Below, in pieces: positions 1-11,310 of a DNA stretch of 64,000 bases. Every line of letters starts with the position of its first letter. Position 1 is the first letter of the stretch. The DNA is taken from positions 1 to 64,000 of the forward strand of contig VWND01000013.1 of NCBI GenBank assembly GCA_009599575.1. The letters run 5' to 3'. The position numbers were made by a program, and so were the translations under genes. The notes beneath the pieces were generated by a model that worked only from the letters and a program-made list of their open reading frames with translations, ran no database searches and was not told where the DNA came from. Source of the stretch: Blumeriella jaapii. Taxonomy: Eukaryota > Ascomycota > Leotiomycetes > Helotiales > Drepanopezizaceae.

Positions 1-880
1 CAACCGATTATAAAAAGCTTTTGTACGTAATAAATAATCGTTGTAAAAAAAAAACTTTTTTAATTTTTCAGATAAGCAGAAGATCGCTGAAATGCGAAAA
101 AAAAAGCTGTTTTTTAATTACAAAAAAGCTTTAAAAGCTTTAAATAAAAAAATATTCAAATAATCGCAATTAACAAAATTCTTAAAATTCTAATAATCAA
201 GCTAAAACAAATTCCAAAATCAATTTTCAAAAACGATCAGAAAAAATCTTTTACCGCAAATTTCTGTTTTTTTTATTTTAATGCGATTAAAAAACATTTC
301 GGAATTAACGTTTTAATTTTAAAACCTAATTAGTATTATTTTTTAAATAAAAATATTCTTTTTAATAAACTGTTTTTAAAATCTATTTAATAAACGACAA
401 AAACCTTTTTATCGAAAAGTTTTATAAAAAAATTAATAATTTTATTAACAGCGTTTATACAAATATATAAAGTTTTTTAATCGTCGAAAAAAAAAAATCG
501 TTTAATAAAAAAAACTTTTCGCAAAAAAAAACAAAAAGCCCTAAAATATAATTTTTAATAACGTAGCGTTCGTTTTAAATTTTATTATCAATATTATTTC
601 CGTTAATTTTTTAGCTAAAAAAAATTATTAATTTTAAAAAGTTAAATAATACTTTTCGTTTTAAAAATCTTGAAAATTTTATTTTTAAAACGTTAATATT
701 AAATAATCGCCGATTTTTATATATTTAAATATATTAAAATCAATTGTTTTTTTTGTTCGCATTTTCCACGTAATAATTTAAACTTTTTAAAACGTAATTC
801 GCTCGGCGTAATAATTTATATAATTCCGAAACGTCGTACGCGCTATAAATTCAAAAAAGCAACGTATTTACGTACGATCG
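1..880 (+). other. gag: Cop-1 upstream region (gag/protease part, unrecognisable)
   Basis: This stretch lies upstream of the Copia integrase, where gag and protease are expected. It is very AT-rich and full of stops in every frame. I could not recognise a zinc knuckle or protease motif. Assignment to gag is by position only. Confidence 0.35.
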
Positions 881-1860
881 GAATAATAATACGCGCTTAT
901 AACATTTTCGTTCGGGCTATTTAAATAAAAACGCGTTCGAAAAGCTGGTCGAAAATATTCGTAAAATAAAAATCAAAAGCTTAATCAAAATAAAATGCGA
1001 AAAATATGCTATTACGTATTTAAAACAAATGATTTTAAAAACAATATCAGAAAACAAAATTTTCCAAATTTTTTTTTCGTATCGGCTAAAACTTTTACGA
1101 TTATTTCAAAAATAATAAAAAAGCTTATAACGGCTCGACGTAAATATTTTTAATAAAAAACGAATATAATAAAAAAATTTAAATTTCCGCTATTAAAACG
1201 AAAAATATAAAAATCGTTTTAAACCGTTTCCAAACGTTCGACGCATAAATAAAACGCTAATATAATTTTTTTATTTGCAAAATTCGATAAAATAACGAAT
1301 CGTCGGTAATTTCAAAGCAAAAAAATATTATTTCGAAATATTAAAAATAAGCGAAGCGCGAAAATATCGATTTGAAATTGATTTTATCCTACGTGTATTA
1401 GCTAAACGGCTCGATCGAACGAGCAAAAAAAAAGTAATTAAACGTTCGATAAAAATAAAAATTAAAACGGGCCTTTTAATCTCCTTTTGGCCCGAAACGA
1501 TAAAAGCAGCAGCGCATTTATATAATATATCGCCGTTTGCGAAAAAACAATTCAAATTTTTAAATAAAATCTTATACAACTGATTTAAGCAATATTTCCG
1601 GTGTTACGATTCTGCTATTATAAAAGCGCGTACGGCCGATTTTAAATCAGATTAAAACAAAGTTTATACGTACGAAGCTCGTGCGTATTTAATAATAAAA
1701 AATCGGAAAGCTATAAAATATAAAAAAGAATTTAAAATCCTTCCGAAAAAATACATCGGATATTTAATTAAATATAGCGCTTTTAATATTTACAAAATCT
1801 GAATGCTTTAGCTAATGCGTATAATTACGAGCCGAAACGTAATATTTAACGAATCCAAAT
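880..1860 (+). pseudogene. pol: Cop-1 integrase remnant
   Basis: The translation shows a decayed HHCC-type N-terminus around 900-1010: a His, then a segment reading AFEKLVENIRKIKIKSL, then CEKYAI, where the second Cys of the CxxC pair now reads Tyr. Near 1380-1540 it reads like the end of the Copia integrase core, with FWPETIKAAAHLYNISP, which matches the usual LWPEAI..A.YL.N..P block. At about 1755-1850 come GYL..YS....YKI and RNVIFNE, matching the conserved GYe....YRvW and RDVvFdE block downstream of the core. Gln and Trp positions are often stops. This domain would join the cDNA to the host chromosome. It is inactive here. Confidence 0.75.
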
Positions 1861-3180
1861 TTTATTTTTCGAAAGCTAAAAGTCCAAATCTTATAATTAA
1901 ATTAAAGTTTTAAAAAATCGTAGAATTTATCGAAAACGCGGAAAACGAAAAAGCTTAAAACGCTAAATATCAGATATTAGCAGGCGGTTTTAATAGCGGC
2001 GCAAACCAGCAAAACTCGGTATGCTAAAAGAAAAATAATACAAAAAAAAGCTATTATTATAAAACGAGCAATTTTCAAATTTTACAAAAAAAAATAAAAA
2101 TTCTTTTTTACCGAAGCCGCTATCAGAACCAAAACCGATTTCAAGCTTTCCTGATAAACCTTTAAAGCCTACGATGGAAAAAAAAAATATTTTAATATTA
2201 ATAGATTTAAATATTCCAAAAAAAGCCAAATCCTCGGAAATGAAAAACCTAATAAAAATCGAAGCGATCGAGCCTTTTTTTACGATCGATTTAAACGTTT
2301 AAAACTCGAAAATAATAATTTTTTATAAAAACCTTTTCGACAAAGCTATTACCGACCAGTTTTAATTTTTAAAATTAATTATTAATCGGAAATATGCAAA
2401 GCATATCCGAAACATTTTGACCGACGCGATAAAAGCGTCAGAAAGTTATAAAAATCCAAGAAAAAATAATAAATTAGCAAAGTTTATTATTACAAAACAA
2501 AATAAAACAGAGCAAAGCTTTAAAAGATTTTTCGGCGCGGGCATAAAAATAGCTTTATATAAGAAAACGCGTAATTCAACCTTTTAAATTATAATTAAAA
2601 ACTATCGCCCGGCAGATTAAACGCTAAATCGATTTAAAATAAAACAGCCATTTGAACGCTTGCTTTTAAAAGCTTTTTTAAAACTGATTATTAAAAAAAA
2701 AGCATTATTTAAAAAAAGTAAAAAAAATAAATCGAAGTTTCCGATAAGCGATAAAAAGCAGCTGATTTTAAAAACTGCTAAACGAAATCGTACAAATTTT
2801 ATTTTATATTAGCCGAATAAACCGAAAATATACGTTACGATATGCGAAATCTTTTAATTAATAACTCCATTTATTAAACAACAGATCGACGAATTCGTTT
2901 ATACGTTTTAAACAAACGAGCCGATTTAAATAAATAAAAAAAACTTTTAGGCTGTTTACGTAATAATAGCGGCTTCGATAAAAAAAAAATCGGTAAAAAA
3001 CATTTAATTTTCCGATCAAAAACAATATCGGAATAATTTACCGAAAGTTCCAAAAAACTAAAACGAATTAAAAAACCATCAGATAAAAAAGCAATTTAAA
3101 AAAAAAGCAAAAACCGAAATCAAAAACTTAAAAACCAGAAAATGCTAAAAAATTATTAAAAAAAATAAAACTATAAAATC
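1861..3180 (+). other. pol: Cop-1 linker between integrase and reverse transcriptase
   Basis: These ~1.3 kb continue the polyprotein between the RDVvFdE-like block and the RT. They are rich in Lys and Asn codons and in stops. In Copia elements this is a poorly conserved linker. No domain was recognised. The small open frames seen here on either strand are fragments with no support as genes. Confidence 0.45.
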
Positions 3181-4050
3181 CATTTTATTTAAATAAGTTT
3201 TTATATATAAAACAAACAGCTTAAGCGAATTGCAATAATATAAATCGAAACTAATCGTAAAAAAAAATTTTCAAAACGAAATTTCAATCTTTTTTATATA
3301 CGCAGTTATATTCGCAGCCCGTTTTTTCCGAACGGTTATAGCGCTAACGGCTTATTTCGATCTGAAAATTAAGCAATTCGATATAATTAATATTTTCGTT
3401 AATGCAAAACGAAATTTCAAAAATAAATTAATTACGTGCTATCTATCTAATAAATTTAAATAATCAAATATAATAATATAGCTAAACCGAGCTTTGTATA
3501 AATTAAAAGATTTTTCAGTTTTATAATACGGCGAATTCGCCAATATTTTAAAAAAGCTGAAACTCGAACCAATAGGCGAAAAACCTTGTATATTCGCCAA
3601 CGAAATAAAAAGCGTATACGTGGCGTTTTATATCGACGATATTTAAATTTTATACCACGCCTTTTATTCGTTAAAAGCCGACGAAATCATTTTCGGTCTA
3701 AAAGAGACCTACGAGCTTATAAATATAAGAAATTTGAATTATTTTTTCGAAATCCGTATTTTACGAAATAAATAAAAAAAAAAATCTTTCTGTTTCACGA
3801 CTCGTATATCGAAAAAAACGCTACGAAATTTAATATATGCAAAAAGCGCTTTTCAAATACGCTTTTTTTAATCTGCGAATTTATTAAAAACCCAGGCGTA
3901 GCCACGCTTCCGCAAATCAAAAAGTATTAAAAAAAAGTCGGTTTAATTTTGTACACGGCTATTATACTTCGACCCGATATAATCTTCGCAGCTTTTCAGC
4001 TTTTTTATTTTTTTACTAACCCAAATCTTTAACATTTCGAAACAGCTAAT
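3180..4050 (+). pseudogene. pol: Cop-1 reverse transcriptase remnant
   Basis: The frame reads FDLKIKQFDIINIFVNA, matching the Copia motif W.i.QlDv..AFLnG, then ALYKLKDF (ALYGLKQa), then the polymerase box FYIDDI at 3626-3643, which still has both catalytic Asp residues. Further on, near 3940-3980, YTAIILRPDIIFA matches the YL...TRPDI..A block. The domain copies the RNA genome into cDNA in the particle. Stops interrupt it at former Gln and Trp codons, for example just after the YIDDI box. The two Asp codons are gac-gat preceded by tc, so their opposite-strand cytosines lie in CpG, which probably explains why they survived RIP. Confidence 0.85.
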
Positions 4051-4640
4051 TAAACGCTTCGATATTTTTATAAAACGAAGTTTTTAAAAATCGTTTATAA
4101 TCGTAAAAAGCGGAAAAATCAATTAATAATTTTCACCGACGCTTTTTTCGCCGACGACCCAAAAACTCGGAAATTTTTTCAAAAGTATATTTTTTTTCTT
4201 TTCGGAAATGCTATTTTATAAAAGGCTATACGATAAAATATAATTATTATTTTTTTTACTAAAACGAAACTATTTGCTTATATAACGACCGTAAAAAAAA
4301 TAATAGCATTTCAACGTTTTTTTAAAAAACTTCGATTCGATATTATTTCTAAATAAAACGTATATTGCGATAATTAATAAACGATTAAATTAATCGTAAA
4401 AAACAAAAAAAATCTTTTTACGAAATTTCGCTACGTCGATATAAGCAATATATAAATTCGCTAAAAATATTAAAATAAAAAGTTTAAAATTATATACTTT
4501 TTAATAAATAAAATATACGCAAACGGTTTTATTAAAAATCTGACCCGATAAAAGTACGAAAATTTCGTTAAATTTTTTAATTTACGGAATTTTCGAAGCT
4601 TTATCGAAAAGCTCGATTAATCGAATTGAAAAGCTTGCGC
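4051..4640 (+). pseudogene. pol: Cop-1 RNase H remnant
   Basis: From about 4136 the frame reads FTDAFFADDPKTRKF, matching the Copia RNase H start ysDADwAgdp.tRKS. Next comes a degraded version of the region usually reading LSStEAEY, then YCDN for the iLcDNq motif and VDISNI for the HIDIryH motif. The C-terminus near 4570-4620 corresponds to the LTK.L.. tail. This is the last recognisable part of pol. RNase H removes the RNA template during reverse transcription. Inactive here. Confidence 0.75.
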
Positions 4641-6287
4641 TTCGCAAGCGTACATTTATTTAAACAGATTTTTATTAAAATTTAAATCGCAATAAAAACT
4701 ACTTTTTAATTGAAAAAAATTCGAATTTTTCGCAAATTCAAAAACCCAAAACCAAACCGCTTAGCTTTGTAAAAAATCAAAAATATAACCCGTTAAAATA
4801 ATAATCCGCATTCGACGCTTCGCGATAATTAAATCTGAAATAAATCCTTCGATAAACTTCTTAAAAACAATTGCCGCCGGTTATATAGCCGAAACATTTT
4901 TTTTTTGCGAAGCTTTATTAAACTGAAAACTAAAAACGTTTAACAAAAAAGTCGCCGCGAAATTCTTTTCTAAACTTTCAAAAAACGAAAGCATTTTTTA
5001 ATAAATCGTAGCCAGGTTTTATCCCGCTAATATATAAAACAAAAGTAAAAGTTTTTATTCGAAAAGCAGAAAGCTAAAAAACCTTACGAGCCGCGGCGAG
5101 CTTCGCGTTAATAATACGTTTTATAATTAATAATTTTATTTTTGAATTACGATCGATTTAAAAAATTTACTTTTTTGCATTTTTAAAACCGTTTTAACCG
5201 TAAAATAAAAAATAACCGTTATATTTTAAAAATCGATTAGTAAAAACGACAAAGTTTTTCGATATAATTAACCGCGTTAATAATTTTATCGATCCGAGTT
5301 TTGAAAACGAAAAACCACGCAATTATAACGTTCGCGTCGGCCGAAATATACGACGTGCTAATTGCGTAATATCGATAGCAACGAGCTTTAATTAAATTCG
5401 ATAAGCAATCGTAATTTAAGTTTTTAATTGTTTCGCGAATAATACAAATTATACAAAAAGTAAAATTAAAAAGCTTAAGAATAATAGGCTTTTTGGCTTT
5501 AATACGAGCGCGTTTTAAAAAACGATTATCGTCGTTATTTTTATTTTTATTTTTTTCGCTTTAATAATTTCCGGCCGTTTTTTTTTTAAAAGCGCTAGCG
5601 TTCTGCCTTTTTCTTTTTAAAATGTTATTAAAACCGAAATTATCGTTAATAGCGCTTTCACCGTCAGCAGCGTTTTCGCTATTTTTTCCAGGCGCTATAT
5701 CGGCATTTTCGAAACCAAGCAAATATAAATCTTCGAAAAAACCGTTTAAAAACGAAATATCGAAAAAATCGCTTTTTTCGAAAAGATTAAAAAAAAACGA
5801 ATTAGCCGAAAAAACCGATTAATTGCGCAAAATAAATTTCGCAAAACTCCGATTACGCAAACGCCGAAAATTGGAAATCCGAAAAGCTAAGCCAACTGAT
5901 CGCGTAAAACTACGCGAACGATCTTTTTTAAATATAAGAAAAGTTATATCGATGTTTTTAATTAAAATAATAAAATCTAAATTTATTAAAAAATTAATGG
6001 AAAAATAAAAAAGTTAAAGTTTTCAAAAGCGACGAAACGCTTATTTAAACTAAATTAGCTTTATTCACGTTTCGCAACGACAAAAAATATAAACAAATTA
6101 TATAAATATTGCAATATCGCGTTACGGCCGCATTCGAACGATAAAAAAATCTTTCCGCGCTTTAAAAATAACTAATTACCGGATTAGCAATTAATTAAAA
6201 AATATATTGCGTTATATTTATATTTTTTTATTTTTTTTTATTTTTTTTATTTCAAATTCATTTTTTCTATACGCTTTTAATAATTAA
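4641..6287. other. Cop-1 extra segment between pol and 3' LTR
   Basis: Copia elements normally have the 3' LTR close behind RNase H, but here ~1.65 kb intervenes. The + strand shows only broken frames. A perfect inverted repeat (gcttgcg-ctt-cgcaagc) lies near 4633-4649. The better protein signal is on the - strand at 5240-5518 and is annotated separately. Whether this segment belongs to the Cop-1 family or is a captured or inserted sequence cannot be settled with one copy. Confidence 0.5.
5240..5518 (-). pseudogene. Antisense cysteine-rich (zinc-finger-like) ORF remnant
   Basis: Reading the - strand from 5518 down to a stop at 5237 gives about 93 open codons, long for such degraded DNA. The pattern is FTFCIICIIRE, then NYDCLS, then ARCYRYYAISTSYISADAN. 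If the Tyr residues at conserved spots are RIP-mutated Cys codons (TGC to TAC), it becomes CxxC, C, CxxC, C. That resembles the cysteine pattern at the start of many uncharacterised fungal proteins. An alpha-helical stretch ending in IEKLC follows. It is antisense to Cop-1 pol, between RNase H and the 3' LTR. No function is assigned. It could be a captured host fragment, an accessory ORF of the element, or chance. Confidence 0.35.
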
Positions 6288-6508
6288 ATATTCCTAAAGC
6301 TCGGAAAGGCTCGTAGTTACGTAATAACGAGCCTTTTCGAAAACTAGTTTTTCCGAACGATTAACTAAGCGAGCCCGAACCTTCCGTTTTCTGCGGAAAG
6401 CTCGCTAGTCAGACTTAGAACAATACAAGTAACATTTTACTGCATACAATTCATCCGTCCCAGCCTTCGGTGAGGATTCCTACCGACTATTCGGCTATGC
6501 ACGACAAT
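6288..6508 (+). repeat. Cop-1 3' LTR (probable)
   Basis: This ~221 bp block starts tattcctaaagctcgg (TG to TA at the first dinucleotide if RIP-mutated) and ends ctatgcacgaca, giving TG...CA ends. It is far less RIP-mutated than its surroundings. It holds a hairpin, ggctcgt...aacgagcc, near 6308-6334. Sequence to the right is unbroken Gyp-C leader, so the right boundary is sharp. The left boundary is inferred. No second copy exists in the window to confirm it. Confidence 0.6.
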
Positions 6509-6871
6509 ATTGCTATATAATCTACGGTTTCGATATTCCGTGGCTCAGGCTAATGCACGTACAGCTATTTTTTTATTACTTTTAATAAAAAGCCGCAAAT
6601 TGTAATTGCCATAATCACAAAGCGTAAAATTAAAAGGTTGAGTTTTCGCTAAGCGTTTGACTAAAAGAAATTTAATTCAAAAGGGCCGAGCGCAGCGGTC
6701 GAAGCGTATGAACCAATATTCGATTTGTTATTTTTAGATAAAAAAGCGATTTTCGAGCTTTAAATTTCGCACGGTTTAAAATTGCCTGACCGTAATTTCA
6801 AACGTTTTTAAGATATATTATATTTTTATAATTTAATAATTGTGCGCAAAATAAAAAAAGCTATTAAAAGT

Positions 6872-6910
6872 CTTTTATATAATACAGCTGCGAATAATAT
6901 TATATAAAAG
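6872..6910. other. Perfect 13-bp inverted repeat in Gyp-C leader
   Basis: Arms cttttatataata and tattatataaaag flank a 13-base loop about 120 bp inside the 5' LTR. The same hairpin is present in C1 at about 20242-20282. In RNA it could form a stem in the 5' leader. A role in dimerisation or packaging is only a guess. Confidence 0.6.
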
Positions 6911-7028
6911 GTTTTTAAGCCGTAATAGCGAAATTTCGAAGTCGATTTTAATTGCGAATTTAAAAAATACATCGGCGAATATATAAAAACGAAACATCGA
7001 AGTTTAAATTCCTGCGTAGATTATCAAA

Positions 7029-7295
7029 TATAAAAGTAAATAAGAAAACCAGATTAATACGGTTATATATCGGTGGATAAAATAATTTAGGAAATCCTTA
7101 GAAAAAACTGAAAAAAGGAAAAGAAAAACAAATAAAAATATAAATTAGGCTGCGTGCTTATAGTATTATTTAAAAGGATGCTTTGCTTTTATACCTGTTG
7201 AAAGTAGTCAGTGGCAAGGGGTTTCGGAGGGGTCCATGCCTCGACTATAGCTAAAACTACCAACTCCTATTAATACAAAGTATCACCGTTTTACA
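7029..7295 (-). repeat. Gyp-C LTR (C0, 5' LTR)
   Basis: This is one of five copies of a ~266 bp LTR in the window. On this strand it starts tataaaagtaaataag and ends caccgttttaca, with terminal inverted repeats of the type tgtaaaa/ttttaca. It is the reverse complement of 19858-20123. Confidence 0.85.
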
Positions 7296-7329
7296 ATCGC
7301 ATAGCTAGCAGCCTGATAGCCTTTCGAAA

Positions 7330-8855
7330 AAAAACTGTATAAAACGCTACGAAAAGAAACGACGATAATAATATTCCGTATATATTTAAACGCGATCTGC
7401 TGTTATATTACGATCGTTTAATAATTTTAAACGTCGATTATTTTCGTTTGGCTTTTATACGAGAAATGCACGACCAGATTTTTACCGCTTATTTTAACGT
7501 TCGCAAAATTACGCAATTATTTTCGAATTAATATTATTAGCGAAATATAACAGCTTTTGTAAAATAATATTATCGCAATTGCTACGTTTATCGAAAGAGT
7601 TTTGTTTTAAAAAATAAGCGCTCCGGCTTTTTTCAGCTTTTTTTAATTTTAATTATTTTTAAAAGCATCTTTTAATAAACCTTTATAATTTTAACAAAAC
7701 CAAATACCATTACGATAACGTATTCGTAATAATAAATTGCTTTTTTAAACAGATTATTTCGATTTTTTATTACAAAAATATCGACGTTCGAAGCTTCGCC
7801 AAATTATATATATTTTATATATACAAGTATTTTAACTTTTTAAAAAGTATTATTAGCGATCTTGGCTATTAATATTAGTTTATTTTTTAATTTGAATTAA
7901 ACAAAATACTTGGTACGTAATTAAAGCTTTCGACAGCCGCTTATTTCGAAATCGACGGTCAAACCGAAATTTACAATTAATATTTGCAAAAACGCTTTCG
8001 ATTTTTCGTAAACTTTTAGTAAAACGATTAAAGCGAATTTCTTTTAATAATAAATTTCGTAAATCATTTTTTTTTACAAAAATCTAAATAGCTTTTTATT
8101 TTTTAAAATTATATACGATTATACTTTTTATATCAATTGAAACTGGAAGTTCGATATTTTTTTTTTCTAATCTTTTATATAAGCTAAACGCAAACGAAGC
8201 TCGTGCGTACGTTCGTCGCTATTACGACGCTTGAAATTTCGCTAAATCGCATTTTTAATAAGCTTACGACAAAATAAAAAGAAATGCGAATAAGTTTCGC
8301 CGCGCGATCGATTTTAACGTTAACGATTACGTATGGCTCGATATGCGTTTATTTTCGATTTTCCGGCTTTTTCGTAAGCTCGACAATTTTATAAACGGCC
8401 TTTTTAAAATTATAGCCAAATTTTCGATAAAGCTTTTAAATTAAATTTTTTTAATATTTTAAACGTATATTTAATTTTTTATGTTAATCGATTGCGTAAA
8501 ACAGCTAACGACGCGCTTTTGAATCAAATTAATTAAGCTTTTAAATTAATTAATATAATTAATAAGCTTAAATACAAAATCGAAAAATTGATCGCTTGTC
8601 GAATACAGCGGAAAACTTTTTAATACAAAGCTTTTTAAATAGACTTAAATAAAAATCTTACGTAATACTTCGCGTTTGATTTTATATATGTTTTTCTGAA
8701 AATGCGCGATTTTAATTTAGCGTATAAAAAGCTTTCCGGTTTTTTTGTAAAATTTGTAAATTGGCTGAAAGCGTATTCCGAAGGTTTAGATTCGTACGAT
8801 TATTTAAATAGCGACGTATTAATAAATAAAAGCTCGAGAGCGCGTCGGACGAGGG
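7330..8855 (+). pseudogene. pol: Gyp-A integrase and chromodomain remnant (A0)
   Basis: The frame runs through the zinc-binding region (REMHDQIFTAYFNVRKIT corresponds to the H...aGH.G..kT region), then the core near 7600-8090, then the GPY/F-type module around 8330-8540 (FYVNRLRKTANDAL for the HpvFHvs.Lr region). It ends with the chromodomain-like tail (ARFNLAYKKLSGF and NWLKAYSEGLDSYDYLN, 8690-8820). Cys residues of the zinc site read Tyr or are retained at random. The same protein can be read in A1, A2, A3 and A4, which makes the assignment firm. Stops at Gln and Trp positions inactivate it. Confidence 0.8.
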
Positions 8856-8860
8856 GATAA

Positions 8861-9019
8861 TATAACGATTTATTTTTTTGCCATTTCTCGTATTATTTTA
8901 GCAATTACGCGTAGCTGCAAGCTTTCTGATATTCTGATAGGTTTTTTATTAATTGTAAAGATTATTTATATATATAAAGCTTTTTTCTTTTAGCAATCTC
9001 TGCCTTTTGCAGTTGTTAA
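8861..9019 (+). repeat. Gyp-A 3' LTR of A0, truncated by A1
   Basis: It starts tataacgatttattttt and runs to ttgcagttgttaa, the first ~60% of the Gyp-A LTR. At 9020 the sequence switches to the opposite-strand end of another Gyp-A LTR (aaaacgatctaatcag). The 5 bases before the switch, gttaa, are the presumed target site. The partner duplication is outside the window. A purine-rich tract (gaggggataa) precedes the LTR. Confidence 0.85.
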
Positions 9020-9207
9020 TAAAACGATCTAATCAGTCGGAGGGCTGGGAGATCAGTCAACTGGTCGCCGTGTTTATATAGTATAAGAAACGAGCCTTTG
9101 ATTTTGTAACAGAAATATTTATTTAGAATTAATAATTGCAAAAGGCAGAGGTAATTAAAAAAAAAGCCTTATATATATAAATAATTTCCATAGTTAATAA
9201 AAAAACC
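9020..9207 (-). repeat. Gyp-A 3' LTR of A1, left segment
   Basis: This is the reverse-complement LTR, from taaaacgatctaatcag to ataaaaaaacc, interrupted at 9207 by A2. The remaining 76 bp continue at 15628-15703. Together they give 264 bp, the normal LTR length. Its outer part (cggagggctgggagatcag) is hardly mutated. Confidence 0.9.
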
Positions 9208-9471
9208 TGTGACGACTTATTCTTTTGCCTCTCGTATCACCCCAGCAACTACGTGTAGCTGCAAGCTTTCTGGTCTTTTGGTGGGTCTTTTTATTAAGTA
9301 TGGAAACTATTTATATATATAAGGCTTTTTTTTTAATAACCTTTGCTTTTTGCAATTGTTAATTTTAAATAAATATTTTTATTACAAAATCAAAAGCTCG
9401 TTTTTTATATTATATAAACACGGCGATTAATTAACTGATTTCCTAGCTTTTCGATTAATTAAATCGTTATA
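9208..9471 (+). repeat. Gyp-A 5' LTR of A2
   Basis: 264 bp, from tgtgacgacttattc to aaatcgttata. The outward first ~120 bp keep many TG and CA dinucleotides, while the inward end is RIP-saturated (aattaactgatttccta against cagttgactgatctccca in the 3' LTR). A short inverted repeat, tttacgc...gcgtaaa, lies just inside at about 9490-9511. Confidence 0.9.
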
Positions 9472-9839
9472 TTATTAATAACTTTTTTTTACGCTGGCGA
9501 CGGCGTAAATCATTTTTTTTTTCGAATTTTTTACGAATTATATTAAAATAATCGACCGGTCGTAAAAAAGCTTATTTCCGCACTTTGCGAAAAATAGCTT
9601 TTGTTTAACGATTTTTGTTTTAGCAAAGCTTTTCAGCTTTTGCTATTATATTTTAATTTCTCTTTTTTTGATCAGCGAAAAAGCAGCCTTTCTTAAAAGC
9701 TTTTTTTTTAAAAAACAGTTTTTTTTTTTCGAGGAAAAAAAAAACAAAGGAAAAAGCAGAGCGCTAATTATTTCGCTTGTTATTTTTTTTTTTTTTTGCA
9801 GCTTAGCATTAAAAGCGTTTAGTAAAAACTTTTGCAAAA

Positions 9840-10760
9840 TTAATTAAAAAAAACGCAAAAGCGTAAACGGCAATTTTTGGAAATTATACGATTACGACAG
9901 ACTTTTTAATTAAAGCGTTTAATAGAATTTATCGAACATGCTTTTGCCAGTCGCGAATTTGCTGCTTTTTTTTTTTTTCGCAACGTTTTATTTTAATTAA
10001 TAAACGTTGCAAATCAATTTCCACGCTTTTCGCGAATTTTTTTTAGATTTTTTTATAACGGCCAAAATTTTAGCGCGCTTTTTAAACGTTATAATTCCTA
10101 TTTATTTATTAATTTTCGATTAGTTCGTATAAAACGCGTTTCGAATTTTAAATTTAAGCTAAATAATAATAAAAATTATAAAGCACGCTATTAAGAAACT
10201 AAAGTTTTCGATAACTTCGAATTTTATTACGATTATTTTGCTAACGATCGATTTCGCAAAAATTATATATTCGATCAGACCGAAAGCGTAGTAAAAAAGT
10301 TTTTTATTCCGCGTACTTTAAACCGTTCCGATTTTATATTTTCCGAAGAATTAATAATAAAAAATCGCCGATTTCCTGGCCGACTTTTCCGACGTTTAAA
10401 AGGCCGAAAACGAATTTAAAATGCTTGCAATAAATACGCACGACGATTTTTAGCGATTTTATCTGCGATTTTCCATTTTCGCAGCGAACGCTCAAATACG
10501 AATTAATAAACAGCTTCGGAATGCTTTTCGCGATAAAATACTAAAGCGTTTACGAAAAAAATTATATTTAAAATAAGCGCGTACAACGATTTTCAAAAAT
10601 TGGTTTATCGCCGTTCGTTAAAAAAAACAAAATCAATTAGTTAAACGAATTTTATACGCGAATCGCTTTTTAATTAAATTTATTATTTATTAAAATGATA
10701 GGTTTTTAACCAAAGCGTATTATAAGTTAAATCGTACGTACGAAAGTCGTTCAAATGCTT
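9840..10760 (+). pseudogene. gag: Gyp-A gag remnant (A2)
   Basis: The region downstream of the 5' LTR gives a long degraded frame with segments such as FDNFEFYYDYFANDRFRKNY (about 10205-10265) and FFIPRTLNRSDFIF. It ends near ESLFNQIYYLL at about 10670-10700. The same sequence is found in A3 and A4 in reverse orientation. Position between LTR and protease, basic composition and conservation across copies indicate gag, the particle-forming protein. I did not find a clear CCHC knuckle. Gln codons are commonly TAA or TAG. Confidence 0.6.
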
Positions 10761-11109
10761 TATAAGCTTTTTTTTAGTCTTTTGCTGTTTTTTTTTTTTT
10801 TACGTCAAAACGCTTATTTTAGCGTTTTTTTTTTTCGATCGGACCAACGATAACGCTCGTTTTTTATTTTATATTAAAAAATTCAAAAAAGCTAATTTGC
10901 ACGATTTTTTACGGACCGATTTTCGGTTTTATTTAAAAGCTTTTCTAAGCTAATAAATATAAACGAGGTCGAACCGGCCGAAGATTCGTTTTTTAATAAT
11001 AATAATAAAAACGAAAACCTTTTTTCAAACGATTTTCAAAACGCATACGAGAAAATTAAAAAATTTTTCGTTAATCGAAAAAACGCCCAGGCTTAAGCAA
11101 AGCTTTTTT

Positions 11110-11310
11110 TTAAGCGCGTTGCGCGATATGCGTTTTTTTAACGTTCGGAAGCTTTTTAATAGCGATTTATTAATAATTTCTGTTATATTTATTAAAAATA
11201 GCTTTTCGTACAAAATAAAAGCGCTCGCCGATTTTAAAACGAACGGTTATGCGTTGATCGATTCGGCGCTGATTAAGTTTTTTTTTTTTTTTTTTAAACT
11301 TTTAATTTAA
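11110..11310 (+). pseudogene. pol: Gyp-A retropepsin-like protease remnant (A2)
   Basis: The frame reads FNSDLLIISVIF, then KALADFKTNGYALIDSALI. In fungal chromoviruses this block normally reads ALvDSGAnG..FId. The catalytic D remains but Ser-Gly reads Phe-Lys, explained by TCT to TTT and GGA to AAA. The equivalent segments of A1 (37445-37633), A3 (about 34400-34560) and A4 (42546-42773) show the same DFK. The enzyme would cut the polyprotein. This copy cannot. It lies between gag and RT as expected. Confidence 0.65.

Larger units (their letters stand above)
1..6508 (+). mobile_element. Cop-1, degenerate Ty1/copia retrotransposon (5' end outside window)
   Basis: The degraded + strand translation gives the Copia order integrase, reverse transcriptase, RNase H, with integrase upstream of RT as in Ty1/copia. 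It ends in an LTR-like block at 6288-6508. The 5' LTR is not in the window. Unusually, about 1.65 kb separates the end of RNase H (~4640) from the 3' LTR. The right end abuts a Gyp-C fragment at 6509, so Cop-1 is read as inserted into that fragment. Stops are frequent and mostly at expected Gln or Trp codons, the pattern left by RIP. No part can encode a working protein. Confidence 0.85.
6509..7295 (-). mobile_element. Gyp-C fragment C0 (5' LTR plus leader, minus orientation)
   Basis: The reverse complement of this segment matches 19858-20650, the 5' LTR and leader of the complete Gyp-C copy. Homology stops abruptly at 6508, at the end of the Cop-1 LTR. C0 is therefore a Gyp-C element split by Cop-1, its remainder lying left of the window. 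Its right end (ttttaca at 7295) abuts Gyp-A integrase sequence, so C0 was inserted into A0. Confidence 0.8.
7296..9019 (+). mobile_element. Gyp-A copy A0, 3' part (plus orientation)
   Basis: The segment holds the integrase and chromodomain end of a Gyp-A element followed by the first 159 bp of its 3' LTR. It is cut on the left by C0 and on the right by A1, which inserted into this LTR. The LTR stops at the homology break at 9019/9020. A0 is the outermost Gyp-A copy. Its missing parts must lie outside the window on both sides. Confidence 0.85.
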
